Shown one piece after another: positions 8,241 to 16,215 of a stretch of 64,000 nt of DNA. Source of the stretch: an uncultured Clostridium sp. (lineage in GTDB: Bacteria; Bacillota; Clostridia; Lachnospirales; Lachnospiraceae). The translations under genes were made by a program, and so were the position numbers. The DNA is taken from NCBI GenBank assembly GCA_900547035.1, contig URFM01000007.1:1-64000 (forward strand), read 5' to 3'. Positions within the stretch are counted from its first letter, which is position 1. Each line of letters begins with the position of its first letter. The notes below the pieces were generated by a model, which ran no database searches, was not told the DNA's origin, and saw only the letters and a program-made list of their open reading frames with translations.

Positions 8241-8518
8241 CCGAAAAAACCTCCTTTTTGTTTCCTATACTCAATTTGATAAATCAGATAATCCAGACAA
8301 TCGATACGCTTTTCTTCCTTATGGAGTTCTTCCAGCAAATGTTTCCTGTGTCCGGACAGAAGCTGCAGCTGCCGTTCTTCCTCCGCATGCTCTTCCAGCG
8401 TCCTGAATTCTTCGATCAGCTCATCGGTGCATCCAGCGTCTTTCAAATTTTGGATGATGGAATAGCCGTAATCCCGCGGCGGATGACCGAAATCCGGTTT
8501 TCCTGCTTTCCGGCCCAT
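8237..8518 (-). CDS. Small helical protein of unknown function, coupled to the DUF3737 gene
   Basis: 93 residues from ATG 8518, chosen over a GTG at 8527 because the AAAGGAG site is then at a usable distance. The sequence starts MGRKAGKPDFGHPPRDYG. The rest is strongly charged helix with heptad-like leucines (FRTLEEHAEEERQLQLLSGH, then LLEELHKEEKRIDCLDYLI), suggesting a small antiparallel coiled coil. Similar small proteins occur widely in Clostridia. I cannot assign a function. Its last codons overlap the DUF3737 start. Confidence 0.75.
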   Translation of the reverse strand: MGRKAGKPDFGHPPRDYGYSIIQNLKDAGCTDELIEEFRTLEEHAEEERQLQLLSGHRKHLLEELHKEEKRIDCLDYLIYQIEYRKQKGGFFG

Positions 8519-8646
8519 GCCAATCACTCTCCTTTTTCCTTATTAACTGTAATACAAATTGGCCGAAATAGCAAATACCTATCATCTATTCTTTTCCATA
8601 GCTTTTTCTTATGGTTGATTTTTCGCCCCGTTTTGTGTGGTTAGTT

Positions 8647-8857
8647 GAAATTCTAAATGCAACATTGAAATTGTAAATGCACTTTGGAAGTTTCATGAAG
8701 TTGTAAATGCACTACGACATAGGTAAATGCAACGATTTGGGCCTGTTTTTCTAGAGGCTATGTTGCTTTTTCAGCCTGTTCCGTGTAAAATTCCTTAAAA
8801 GAAGACAGCACAAAGTCCGGACTGCATTTTTTTCTTTTGGCGAAGTTGTAAATGCAC
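8647..8857. repeat. Subterminal iterated motif (TTGTAAATGCAC) of the IS30 element
   Basis: Near-identical 13-16 base copies lie at 8647-8663, 8667-8682, 8697-8712, 8721-8733 (partial) and 8842-8857, all in the same orientation as the terminal inverted repeat. Such iterations are plausible transposase binding sites. They explain most of this gene-free end of the element. Confidence 0.6.
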
Positions 8858-8914
8858 CCCGTTGGGATAGGGTTTATGTTGGAGTTGTCCTGCCTTCTTA
8901 TATGTATTTCCGGC

Positions 8915-10204
8915 TTATTTCTTAAATAATGCTGGAGTTAGATGAATGGAATCGGACGGGATTTTCTCAAGGCCCAGAAGTTTGGCGGCTTCCTGGCCAT
9001 AGATCTTCACAAACAGATCAATGGGAGCCTGTCCGTTCCATTTTTTTCTTGGATAGGAATTGATGTGGTTCATCATTTCGCGGATCTCTTCTTCCGTATA
9101 GTGCTCTTTTGCCTGGTTTTTCGGGATCACATATCGAATCAGTTCATGGCTGCGTTCACAGTTGCTTTTCTGATTGCTGTTCATGGGGTCGCAGTAAAAT
9201 ACCCTGCACTGAATTTCTCCAGTTTCCGGGTCTGTTTCGATCTTCACCGGATCGGTAAACTCACTCCCACGGTCAGTCAGAATCACCTGGAACAGCATAG
9301 GGAAGTATGTTTCCCCCAGCTTTTTTCGTAAGTCCCGAAAAATCTCTGTTACGCTTGCCGCCGTATTCTGCTCCCTCAGAAACATCAGCTGCAGATCACA
9401 GCTGGTCAGGAGAATCGTCAGGATTACCTGTCCTCCTTTATGAATCACCACGCTGTCCATCTGGCTCACCAGGGCGTCCGGGTTTTGGGCCATATAGGCC
9501 TGGTAGTCCTCATACGTCCGCCCCATATGGCATTTCCGATCCACCCGGAGAACCGGGCTGCTTTTCTTCCTCTCCGGCCTCCTCAGCTTGCGACGCAGGT
9601 CGATATTCCTGGCATCCAGCAGGCCTGCATCGATATAGGAGTAAATGGTGCGGTCCGTGACTGGCAGTTCATCCCGGTAGCGTCCGCAAATGGTTGGAAG
9701 GGACTGTCCCTTTTTCGGCAGGGGTGAAATGGTATCGTTGATCCGGTTCAGCTCCTGTTCTGTCAGGGAGATTCCCCTGCGGGACTCCGAAAGAGTCTTC
9801 TCGTATTGTTCCTGGGCATACTTTGCATCATAGAGCATGCGGCGCAGCCGGCACCGGAGCCGGTGGCCGCAGGGATTGCAGACAAACGGGGATTTCTCGT
9901 AGTCAGAACAGAACTCTTCCTGATACTCCGGGCAGCCTTCCTGGCAGCGTCCGCAGGCGGTCTGGCATTGGCGCTTTCCCCGGAAACAGCCAGAACGGCA
10001 GTCAGGAATCCTGGTGCAGGTTTTGTGGTGGATACAATTGTTGCCGCCTGAAGTTGTGACCAGACGTCTGTGAGCTTTTACTTCTCTCCCAACAGTTGCC
10101 CGGTCTTTGCCGATGTTCTTCGCAATTTGGGCGATTTTGAGCCCCTTTTGAAGTCCTGCCTGAATAGCCAGTCTGTCATCATAAGTAAGGTGCTTCTTGC
10201 TCAT
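8915..10204 (-). CDS. IS30 family transposase
   Basis: 429 residues from ATG 10204 (GGAGG five bases upstream; longer in-frame starts lack a site). The N-terminal helix-turn-helix reads HLTYDDRLAIQAGLQKGLKI and then IAKNIGKDRATVGREV. A cysteine-rich insert follows, with many CxxC pairs between residues 55 and 130. The DDE catalytic core is at QMDSVVIHKGG (first Asp), VILTDRGSEF (second Asp) and NCERSHELIR (Glu). All three catalytic residues are present and the frame is intact, so the element may still be active. Confidence 0.95.
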   Translation of the reverse strand: MSKKHLTYDDRLAIQAGLQKGLKIAQIAKNIGKDRATVGREVKAHRRLVTTSGGNNCIHHKTCTRIPDCRSGCFRGKRQCQTACGRCQEGCPEYQEEFCSDYEKSPFVCNPCGHRLRCRLRRMLYDAKYAQEQYEKTLSESRRGISLTEQELNRINDTISPLPKKGQSLPTICGRYRDELPVTDRTIYSYIDAGLLDARNIDLRRKLRRPERKKSSPVLRVDRKCHMGRTYEDYQAYMAQNPDALVSQMDSVVIHKGGQVILTILLTSCDLQLMFLREQNTAASVTEIFRDLRKKLGETYFPMLFQVILTDRGSEFTDPVKIETDPETGEIQCRVFYCDPMNSNQKSNCERSHELIRYVIPKNQAKEHYTEEEIREMMNHINSYPRKKWNGQAPIDLFVKIYGQEAAKLLGLEKIPSDSIHLTPALFKK

Positions 10205-10439
10205 AGGTGCCTCCAATCCGAAGGCAGAACAGAAACTACTATACTGGAAGATGATACAAAAAGGAACCATGAAGTTGCAACTGCAACCCCATAGTCCCTG
10301 CTTCATGTAATTCTAAGCGCAACAGCCTATGTTGCATTTAAATTTTCAATTAACCCCGCTCCCAAACAAAAAATGCTGCCTGAGCAGGGGACGCTTATAT
10401 CCTCCCGCCAGACAGCTGTCGTATATCGGTCAGTTTTTT

Positions 10440-11330
10440 CTACAGCTCAACCAATTCGTATTCCCTTGTTCCGAAGCCCAGTTTTGCGGCGGCCTCGATG
10501 GTGTGGATTCCGTTGCGGCTGTTTACCCGCTCCATGAAATGCTCTTTGCCGGGGTCGTTGGAGTTCATCACCAGGTCAATGCAGGCCTGGTCGATGGCCA
10601 CCGGGTCCAGGGAAGCCAGGATGCCGATGTCCTTCATGCAGGGATCCTCGGCCACTTCGCAGCAGTCGCAGTCCACGGAAAGGTTCTTCATGACATTGAT
10701 AAACGCGATTTTGCCCTTAAAATGCTCCACCACGCTGTAAGCGGCATCCGCCATAGCCTCCGGGAATACCACGCTGTCGGCATGCTGCTGCCAGGTTTCA
10801 AAACGGTCATCCGTCTTTCCGGCGGAATGAATCAGAGCCTTGCCGGCCCGGGAAGCGCAGCCAATGGCAAGCTGCTTGAGCGCACCGCCGTAGCCGCCCA
10901 TGGGGTGTCCTTTAAAATGCGCCAGCACCAGCATGGAATCATAATTCAAAATGTTCTTTCCTACATGGTTTTCCTTCAGAATCTTGCCGGCCGGTATCTT
11001 CCAGACTACATCCGGCCCCTCGGCGTCCATCAAATCCACGTCAAAGTATTTGGTCCAGCCGTGCTCCTCCAGGAGTTTCCGGTGAGACTCGGTATGGTCC
11101 CTCACGCCGCCTGCGGCATCGCCATAAGCGGTATTGCACTCCACGATGGTACCGTGGACTTCCTCCACCATGGGACGCCAGAACTCCGGCCTCAGGAAAT
11201 TCTGGTTGCCTTTTTCCCCGGAGTGTACCTTCACCGCTACCTTGCCAGGAAGCTCCACTCCCAATGCGCGGTACATTTCAACTACCTTTTCCGGGGTGAT
11301 TTCTTTTGAAAAATAAACCTTTGCTTTCAT
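10440..11330 (-). CDS. DUF362 domain-containing protein
   Basis: 296 residues of the DUF362 family: AVKVHSGEKGN near residue 32, VECNTAYGD, then MLVLAHFKGHPMGGYGGALKQLAIGCASR in the middle and DIGILASLDPVAIDQACIDLV near the end. Related proteins often carry additional 4Fe-4S domains; this one has only a CDCCEV cysteine cluster. The biochemical role is not established. The gene has a strong sigma-A-type promoter. A near match to the palindrome used at the TetR operon promoter overlaps its -35 box, so it may belong to the same regulon. Confidence 0.88.
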   Translation of the reverse strand: MKAKVYFSKEITPEKVVEMYRALGVELPGKVAVKVHSGEKGNQNFLRPEFWRPMVEEVHGTIVECNTAYGDAAGGVRDHTESHRKLLEEHGWTKYFDVDLMDAEGPDVVWKIPAGKILKENHVGKNILNYDSMLVLAHFKGHPMGGYGGALKQLAIGCASRAGKALIHSAGKTDDRFETWQQHADSVVFPEAMADAAYSVVEHFKGKIAFINVMKNLSVDCDCCEVAEDPCMKDIGILASLDPVAIDQACIDLVMNSNDPGKEHFMERVNSRNGIHTIEAAAKLGFGTREYELVEL

Positions 11331-11378
11331 GTCAAATATCTCCTTTCAGACTCCTTTTGACACCACGCCAATACTTGC

Positions 11379-11407
11379 AATATAACACGTTCCTGACATG
11401 GCGTCAA
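11379..11407 (-). promoter_or_regulatory. Promoter of the DUF362 gene with overlapping operator-like palindrome
   Basis: On the minus strand, TTGACG (11402-11407), a 17-base spacer and TATATT (11379-11384). The palindrome TGACATGGCGTCA at 11394-11406 overlaps the -35 and matches the TetR-operon palindrome at 11 of 13 positions. Confidence 0.7.
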
Positions 11408-11419
11408 TGTATTTTTCGT

Positions 11420-12280
11420 TTACTGTCCAAGGATTCCAATCTGCGTCAGCCACTGAGCCACTTCCTGCGCATTCGCGCCGCTTAAATCTCTGCCGGACAG
11501 GATATTGGCCCCTGCGCAGTACCGGTTGATATTCGTCAGGCTGCCGTTAATCCCGCTCCCGCCGCTGGTGCAGAAGGGAACCACCGTCTTTCCGCCGAAT
11601 TCATGGGAGTTTAAGAAGGTGTTGACAACCGGGGGCGTTGTGTCCCACCAGATGGGGTAGCCGATGAATATGATTTCGTATTCGTCAAAGTTCTCCACAT
11701 CGGAGACCAGCGCCGGAAGAGTGCCTGCGGCGATTTCCCGTTCCGCCCGTTCTGTCGTGGCGGAATAGCTGGACGGATAGCTTTCCACAGGCTGAATCTC
11801 AAATAAATCCCCATCCGTCTGGGCCTGAATCAGCCCTGCAATCTGGCGGGTATTGCCGGTCCTGGAAAAATAGGCAATCAGCACGTCTTCCTCCGTACCG
11901 GTTTCCCTCTCAGGCAGTACGGCCGCCCCGGTCCCTCCGTATCCGGGCTCTACCTCCCGGGTCCGCACCTGTCCGTTTTCCGTCCATGCCCCGTCTTCAT
12001 TCACCTGATAACCGTCCGGAGTTACCGTATCCGCATACATCCAGCCGCTCTCGTCAAAGGCGTAGCACTCCGCCGTGCCGTCCCCATTTCCGTCAATCCA
12101 CTGCCACTGGGGTCCCTGGGCGGTTCCTGCATAGTACTGGCCTCCGTCCAAATCGTACCACCACCGGACCGCTCCCGGCCCATCGGTACCCGCCTGTACC
12201 CAGCCGGCGCCAAAAGCGGTCGTCGCGAACATCATGCTCATAAGGCCTGCTGCCGCCAGCAATACTTTGATTTTCCTCAT
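11420..12280 (-). CDS. Secreted flavodoxin with N-terminal cell-wall-binding-like repeats
   Basis: 286 residues. A signal peptide (MRKIKVLLAAAGLMSMMFATTAFG) is followed by about 80 residues of aromatic, glycine-rich repeats of the choline/cell-wall-binding type (WYDLDGGQYY, then TVTPDGYQVNEDGAWTENG). From residue about 130 there is a flavodoxin domain with the FMN phosphate loop FSRTGNTRQIA, IFIGYPIWWDTTPP and VPFCTSGGSG. An FMN-dependent electron carrier displayed on the cell wall is unusual, since flavodoxins are normally cytosolic. It is the last gene after an aldo/keto reductase (19-base gap), suggesting co-expression. Confidence 0.9.
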   Translation of the reverse strand: MRKIKVLLAAAGLMSMMFATTAFGAGWVQAGTDGPGAVRWWYDLDGGQYYAGTAQGPQWQWIDGNGDGTAECYAFDESGWMYADTVTPDGYQVNEDGAWTENGQVRTREVEPGYGGTGAAVLPERETGTEEDVLIAYFSRTGNTRQIAGLIQAQTDGDLFEIQPVESYPSSYSATTERAEREIAAGTLPALVSDVENFDEYEIIFIGYPIWWDTTPPVVNTFLNSHEFGGKTVVPFCTSGGSGINGSLTNINRYCAGANILSGRDLSGANAQEVAQWLTQIGILGQ

Positions 12281-12299
12281 GTTCCATTCCTCCTCGTTT

Positions 12300-13277
12300 T
12301 TAAATCATGTCCTTCAGCTTCATGATATCTTCATCCGTGCGGTTGCCATGGATTTCAATTTTGGAAAGTTCCTCCTCGATGCGCCTGAATTCCTCATCCG
12401 TAAGCTCCACAGCCGCGGCCCCGAAGTTCTCCCTCATGCGTTCTTCCTTCCGCATACCGGGAATCGGCACAAGGAAATCCCATTTGTGCAGCATCCAAGC
12501 CAGGGAAATCTGTGCCGGCGTCGCTCCCTTTTCGTCCGCGAACCGGTGCAGCAAATCCAGCAGCGGCTGGTTGGCGTCCATATTTTCCCTGGAAAAGCGG
12601 GTAATCACGCGGCGCACATCATCGCCTGCGTAGGTGTCCCTGCTGGTATATTTCCCGCTCAGGAATCCCGCCCCCAGCGGTGAGAAGGGCACAAAGCCTA
12701 TCCCCAGTTCCCGGCAGGCCGGGATGACATCCTTCTCAAACATCCGTTCCATCATGGAATATTCGCTTTGGATCGCCGTGATGGGGGTAACGGCGTGGGC
12801 GCGGCGGACTTCGTCTTCCGTGGCCTGGGACTGCCCCCAGCCGCGGATTTTTCCCTCGTCAATCAACTTTCCCATCACGCCTGCTACTTCCTCAACCGGG
12901 ATATTTTTATTCACCCGATGCTGATAATACAGGTCCACATAGTCCGTTCCCAGGCGCCTGAGGGAAGCCTCCAGATGCGCCCGCACCGCCGTTTCCAAAT
13001 CTTGATCTTCCGGGATATGCAGCTTGGTGGCCAAAATAATGTCCTTACGGAATGGTTTAACCGCCTCTCCCACCAGTTTCTCATTTTCACCTGCGGCATA
13101 GCCCTCCGCCGTGTCAAAGAAGGTGCAGCCCAGGTCGTAAGCGGTCCGAATCAGCCGGACTGCCTCCTCATGGTCCGGGCCGGGACCGTAGCCATGGCTG
13201 AATCCCATACATCCCAGGCCTATCGCGGATACCTTTAATGGATTTTGTTTTCCAAGAATACGTGTTTTCAAAATCAT
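12300..13277 (-). CDS. Aldo/keto reductase
   Basis: 325 residues of the YghZ/AKR-type NADPH-dependent aldo/keto reductase family: LGCMGFSHGYG at the N-terminus, catalytic Asp/Tyr in FFDTAEGYAAGEN, Lys in ILATKLHIPE and His in LYYQHRVNKN. The C-terminal NADPH segment IPGMRKEERMRENFGA is complete. It heads an operon with the wall-associated flavodoxin and has a promoter of its own at 13314-13342. The substrate is unknown. Confidence 0.94.
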   Translation of the reverse strand: MILKTRILGKQNPLKVSAIGLGCMGFSHGYGPGPDHEEAVRLIRTAYDLGCTFFDTAEGYAAGENEKLVGEAVKPFRKDIILATKLHIPEDQDLETAVRAHLEASLRRLGTDYVDLYYQHRVNKNIPVEEVAGVMGKLIDEGKIRGWGQSQATEDEVRRAHAVTPITAIQSEYSMMERMFEKDVIPACRELGIGFVPFSPLGAGFLSGKYTSRDTYAGDDVRRVITRFSRENMDANQPLLDLLHRFADEKGATPAQISLAWMLHKWDFLVPIPGMRKEERMRENFGAAAVELTDEEFRRIEEELSKIEIHGNRTDEDIMKLKDMI

Positions 13278-13313
13278 TCCCTCTCTTCCGGAATTATCCC
13301 TTTCATTTCTTTT

Positions 13314-13342
13314 ATCTTACCCGCTGATACCCGTCTTTTCAA
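13314..13342 (-). promoter_or_regulatory. Promoter of the aldo/keto reductase operon
   Basis: On the minus strand, TTGAAA (13337-13342), a 17-base spacer and TAAGAT (13314-13319), about 40 bases before the start codon at 13277. Confidence 0.65.
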
Positions 13343-13431
13343 ATACTTATGTCTTATGATTCGCTATGCCTGTTCCGTATTGGTCCGTCCGAATCGGCTT
13401 CCTTTGGTTTTTGACTTTTGCTTTTCGATTT

Positions 13432-14436
13432 TTATTTTTTGACATCCAGCAGTTTAACGCCTTCTTCCGGATTGCGGTCGATTGCGCCGACAATCCGGTG
13501 GGGGACATACGGCTCTTCCAGATAAGCGATGTCTTCTGCCGTGAGTTTGACGGCAAAGGCTCCTGCGGCATCGTCAAAGTGGGACGCTTTGGTGGCCCCG
13601 ATAATCGGCGACGTCACGCCCTTCGCCCACTCCCAGGCCAGCGCAATCTGCTGCATTTTGACGCCGTACCGCTTTGCAAGGGTATGAACTCTGCCAACGA
13701 TTTCCATATCCTGGGTCTGGGTGCTGTCATACTTCCCCATGGCCGCCCGGTCCGTTCTGCTCCGGATGGAATCCGAGTTCCACTCCGGCCGGGTCAGGTG
13801 CCCGGCTGCCAGCGGACTGTAAGGCATAAGGGAAACGTTCATCTGGCGGCAGATTGGAATCAGCTCCCGCTCATCCTCCCGGTAGAGGAGGTTATAGTGA
13901 TTCTCCATCGCCACAAACCGCGCCCAGCCGTTGTCTCTTGCGGCAAGCTGCATATTGTAAAACTGGTAGCCGTACATGGCGGATGCGCCTATGGCGCGGA
14001 CCTTGCCGGCTGTCACCAGAGCGTTCAATGCTTCCATGGTCTCCTCAATCGGGGTGTCGTAGTCAAACCGGTGGATAATATACAAATCAAGATAATCCGT
14101 GCCAAGCCGCTTCAGGCTTCCGTCAATCTCCCGGTGGATGGCTTCTTTTGAAAGCCGTCCAGGATTGAAATAGACCTTTGACGCAATCACCACTTTGTCC
14201 CTGGGAACATTTTTCTTAAGGGCCCGTCCCAGGTATTCCTCGCTGGTGCCTTCCGAATAGCCGTTGGCAGTGTCGAAGAAGTTGATGCCAAGGTCCAAGG
14301 CGTGTTTGACGATTTTTTCTGTTCCGGCCTCGTCTACCGTCCAGTCGTGAAGGGTCCCGGGCTTTCCAAAGCTCATGCACCCTACGCAGAGCTTCGATAC
14401 CTCAATATCCGTATTTCCTAATTTCGCGTATTCCAT
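13432..14436 (-). CDS. Aldo/keto reductase
   Basis: 334 residues from ATG 14436 (MEYAKLGNTDIEVSKLCVG). The open frame extends further upstream, but AAGGAGG lies just before this Met and family homology begins here. The tetrad is present: FFDTANGYSEG (Asp, Tyr), VIASKVYFNP (Lys) and LYIIHRFDYD (His). The C-terminal segment is SPIIGATKASHFDDA. It is the last gene of a four-gene leftward operon (flavin reductase, broken FMN reductase, TetR, this gene), 16 bases after TetR. Control by that TetR is likely. Confidence 0.95.
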   Translation of the reverse strand: MEYAKLGNTDIEVSKLCVGCMSFGKPGTLHDWTVDEAGTEKIVKHALDLGINFFDTANGYSEGTSEEYLGRALKKNVPRDKVVIASKVYFNPGRLSKEAIHREIDGSLKRLGTDYLDLYIIHRFDYDTPIEETMEALNALVTAGKVRAIGASAMYGYQFYNMQLAARDNGWARFVAMENHYNLLYREDERELIPICRQMNVSLMPYSPLAAGHLTRPEWNSDSIRSRTDRAAMGKYDSTQTQDMEIVGRVHTLAKRYGVKMQQIALAWEWAKGVTSPIIGATKASHFDDAAGAFAVKLTAEDIAYLEEPYVPHRIVGAIDRNPEEGVKLLDVKK

Positions 14437-14452
14437 ATTCTCTGATACCTCC

Positions 14453-15076
14453 TTAGCGTTCCGGCAGCAGCTGCCGGATACAATGATATGCCAACTGGTA
14501 AACCGTCCTCTGCGCGGCGCAAATCCCCGCCTGCTCCATGGCGGAAAGCTGTTTCTTTGTGGGATAGGCGTAAGCGTAAATCCCATAGAGGAAGGGGAAA
14601 AATGCATAGCGGAAATCCAGCTTTGCCTCCTCTTCCATGTCAGGCCGGAAAGCCGTCAGGCAGCCGTCCACAGCGGTCATAGCGCGGCGGAACGCCTGTT
14701 TGTACTCCACGAGCCGTTCTTCCCTGCTGTTTTCCTCGATTTCATACAGGTTCATGGTCTGAATCTTCAACATAGTCTCACTGTCGTCCAGGGAGTGCGC
14801 CAGCGCCTGGGCGAACTCATCCCGGTCCCACGGGCCGCCGGAACGCACCTTTACCAACTTTTCCGTCCACCGGTCATACTCCCGGGTCAGGAGGGCAAGG
14901 AAAATCTCTTCCTTTGTTTCAAAATAATTGTAAATGGACGGCCGGGAGAAACTGGTTTCCATGCTGATGTCTTTTATCGTCACTTCCCGGAATCCCTTTG
15001 TGCGGTAAAGGATTTCACAGGCGTCTATAATTTCATTTTTTCTCCGGTCAATCCGTTCCAATGATTCTTTTGCCAT
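14453..15076 (-). CDS. TetR/AcrR family transcriptional regulator
   Basis: 207 residues. The N-terminal DNA-binding domain reads RKNEIIDACEILYRTKGFREV, then TIKDISMETSFSRPSIYNYFETKEEIF, a textbook TetR helix-turn-helix. The C-terminal ligand domain is of the TetR_C type (YDRWTEKL onward). It lies inside the operon it probably controls. The operon promoter at 16054-16082 carries two perfect copies of TGACATCGTGTCA, a symmetric site fitting a TetR dimer, so autoregulation is a reasonable inference. The inducer is unknown, but the flavin and aldo/keto reductases in the operon suggest a reactive electrophile or quinone. Confidence 0.92.
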   Translation of the reverse strand: MAKESLERIDRRKNEIIDACEILYRTKGFREVTIKDISMETSFSRPSIYNYFETKEEIFLALLTREYDRWTEKLVKVRSGGPWDRDEFAQALAHSLDDSETMLKIQTMNLYEIEENSREERLVEYKQAFRRAMTAVDGCLTAFRPDMEEEAKLDFRYAFFPFLYGIYAYAYPTKKQLSAMEQAGICAAQRTVYQLAYHCIRQLLPER

Positions 15077-15088
15077 ATTGTTCTCCTA

Positions 15089-15458
15089 TCAGACGTTGTA
15101 TCCGGCCTGAAACGCCTCCTGCATTGCCTTTGTGTGCTCTACTTCACCTTTCTGCCAGACTCCTTCGCCCCAGATTCGTCCCTTGATTTCATTTCCCAGA
15201 CCGCTGAAAATTGTTGTCAATTCTTCATCAACCAGCCTCAGTCCTGCATTTCCATCGTGGCCGGTGATAATCAGATAAACTTCGTGGCCGCCTAAATCCT
15301 GCCACCGGGGAAGGAAACGGTCAATCACCGTTTTCAGCTTTCCATTCACCGCATAGAAGTAGGTGTGCGTTGCCGCGACAATCACATCGGCCTTTTGCAT
15401 CTGATCCAGAATTTCCGTTTTTCCTGGGGCTGGCCGAACAGATTACAATATTTTTCAT
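15089..15458 (-). pseudogene. NADPH-dependent FMN reductase-like gene with internal deletion and frameshift
   Basis: The start at 15458 encodes the typical flavodoxin-fold beginning MKNIVICSASPRKNGNS. The frame then changes, and ILDQMQKADVIVAATHTYFYAVNGKLKTVIDRFLPRW follows. Complete relatives have about 60 residues between these two parts (the cysteine-bearing GC-x-C region). An internal deletion with a shift of frame therefore joins the N-terminus to the second half. An ORF from 15400 remains open but lacks the FMN phosphate loop. The start codon overlaps the stop of the flavin reductase gene (TAATG). Confidence 0.85.
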
Positions 15459-16006
15459 TATCGTTTCTCCTTAAAGGAAAGGCATTTCCCGAGAACATCT
15501 CCTGTTTCCAGATACTCATAGGTAGGGAACTCGAACAGAACGGGTTTCAGTTTGTTGTAGTCAATCTTCCCATTCTCGTTCAGGCAGGCTTCCTCCACAA
15601 GGGTACTGTCAATTGTGCAGATGAAGCTCTCAAATCCCTTGGTACGGTAAATATCCACGACCGTACATTCGATTGCCAGCGGAGACTTCCGGATGATTGG
15701 TGTTCCGGCTGCACCCATCTCATAATCAAAAACAGCGGATTTATCCACCTTTGCGCCGCTGACGCTGCCCACATAATCCGCTTCCGGCAGGATGGAACGG
15801 TCCACTATGTTAATGGATAACTTGTTCCCGGCCTTGATAGCGCCGTTGATGTAATGGCTGTCCGCAAGGCTGACCATCACCCGTTCATGGCCGATAATAC
15901 CAATATGTCCCACCAGTGTCCAGGTGGGCTTGCCGTCCGCCATGGCCCCAACAACAACCAGAGGGGTGGGATAGAGCGCTAATACAGAACCTACATCTTT
16001 TTTCAT
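15458..16006 (-). CDS. Flavin reductase-like FMN-binding split-barrel protein
   Basis: 182 residues of the flavin reductase domain family: YPTPLVVVGAMADGKPTWTLVGHIGIIGHERVMVSLADSHYI at the N-terminus is characteristic of the FMN-binding split barrel, with SGAKVDKSAVFDYEMG in the middle. It reduces flavins or flavin-linked substrates with NAD(P)H. It is the first gene of the TetR-containing operon and its stop overlaps the next start (TAATG). Expression should follow the operator-flanked promoter immediately upstream. Confidence 0.92.
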   Translation of the reverse strand: MKKDVGSVLALYPTPLVVVGAMADGKPTWTLVGHIGIIGHERVMVSLADSHYINGAIKAGNKLSINIVDRSILPEADYVGSVSGAKVDKSAVFDYEMGAAGTPIIRKSPLAIECTVVDIYRTKGFESFICTIDSTLVEEACLNENGKIDYNKLKPVLFEFPTYEYLETGDVLGKCLSFKEKR

Positions 16007-16032
16007 ATATGGATTACCTCACTTTCTCTTTC

Positions 16033-16082
16033 TGACATCGTGTCAATGATGCCATTATACAACCGCGCTGACATCGTGTCAA
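16033..16082 (-). promoter_or_regulatory. Promoter with paired palindromic operators (flavin reductase-TetR operon)
   Basis: On the minus strand, TTGACA (16077-16082), a 17-base spacer and TATAAT (16054-16059) form a consensus promoter. The perfect palindrome TGACATCGTGTCA occurs at 16069-16081, overlapping the -35, and at 16033-16045, covering the region around the start of transcription. The two are 36 bases apart, centre to centre. The TetR protein encoded in the operon is the natural candidate ligand. Confidence 0.85.
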
Positions 16083-16160
16083 TATCCGTTTTCACAAATT
16101 CCGTCCGCTTGACTATTTTTCAGATTCCGGCCGGTGAATCTTTCACAATCGGCTGTTGCA

Positions 16161-16193
16161 TTAAAAAGGCATGACTCATTCCGAATCATGCCT
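16161..16193 (-). terminator. Intrinsic terminator of the flavodoxin lipoprotein gene
   Basis: A perfect 8-bp stem AGGCATGA/TCATGCCT (16167-16174 with 16186-16193), followed on the minus strand by five T. It lies just downstream of the gene ending at 16216. Confidence 0.85.
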
Positions 16194-16215
16194 CATCCTG
16201 AATTTTCCTATTCCA

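Larger units (their letters stand above)
8639..10355 (-). mobile_element. IS30-family insertion sequence, complete
   Basis: The element is bounded by imperfect inverted repeats of about 27 bp: the left end reads GGTTAGTTGAAATTCTAAAT from 8639 and the right end, read inward from 10355, starts GGTTAATTGAAAATTTAAAT. The inner parts both continue GCAACAT. It carries one transposase gene, 8915-10204. The 275-bp left non-coding end holds several further copies of a GAARTTGTAAATGCAC-like motif. Target duplication is not obvious. It is inserted between the DUF3737 operon and the DUF362 gene. Confidence 0.85.

Noticed and set aside
15089-15400. Intact short FMN reductase gene
   Set aside because: The frame is open but lacks the cofactor loop, which is present upstream in another frame, so it is a fragment.
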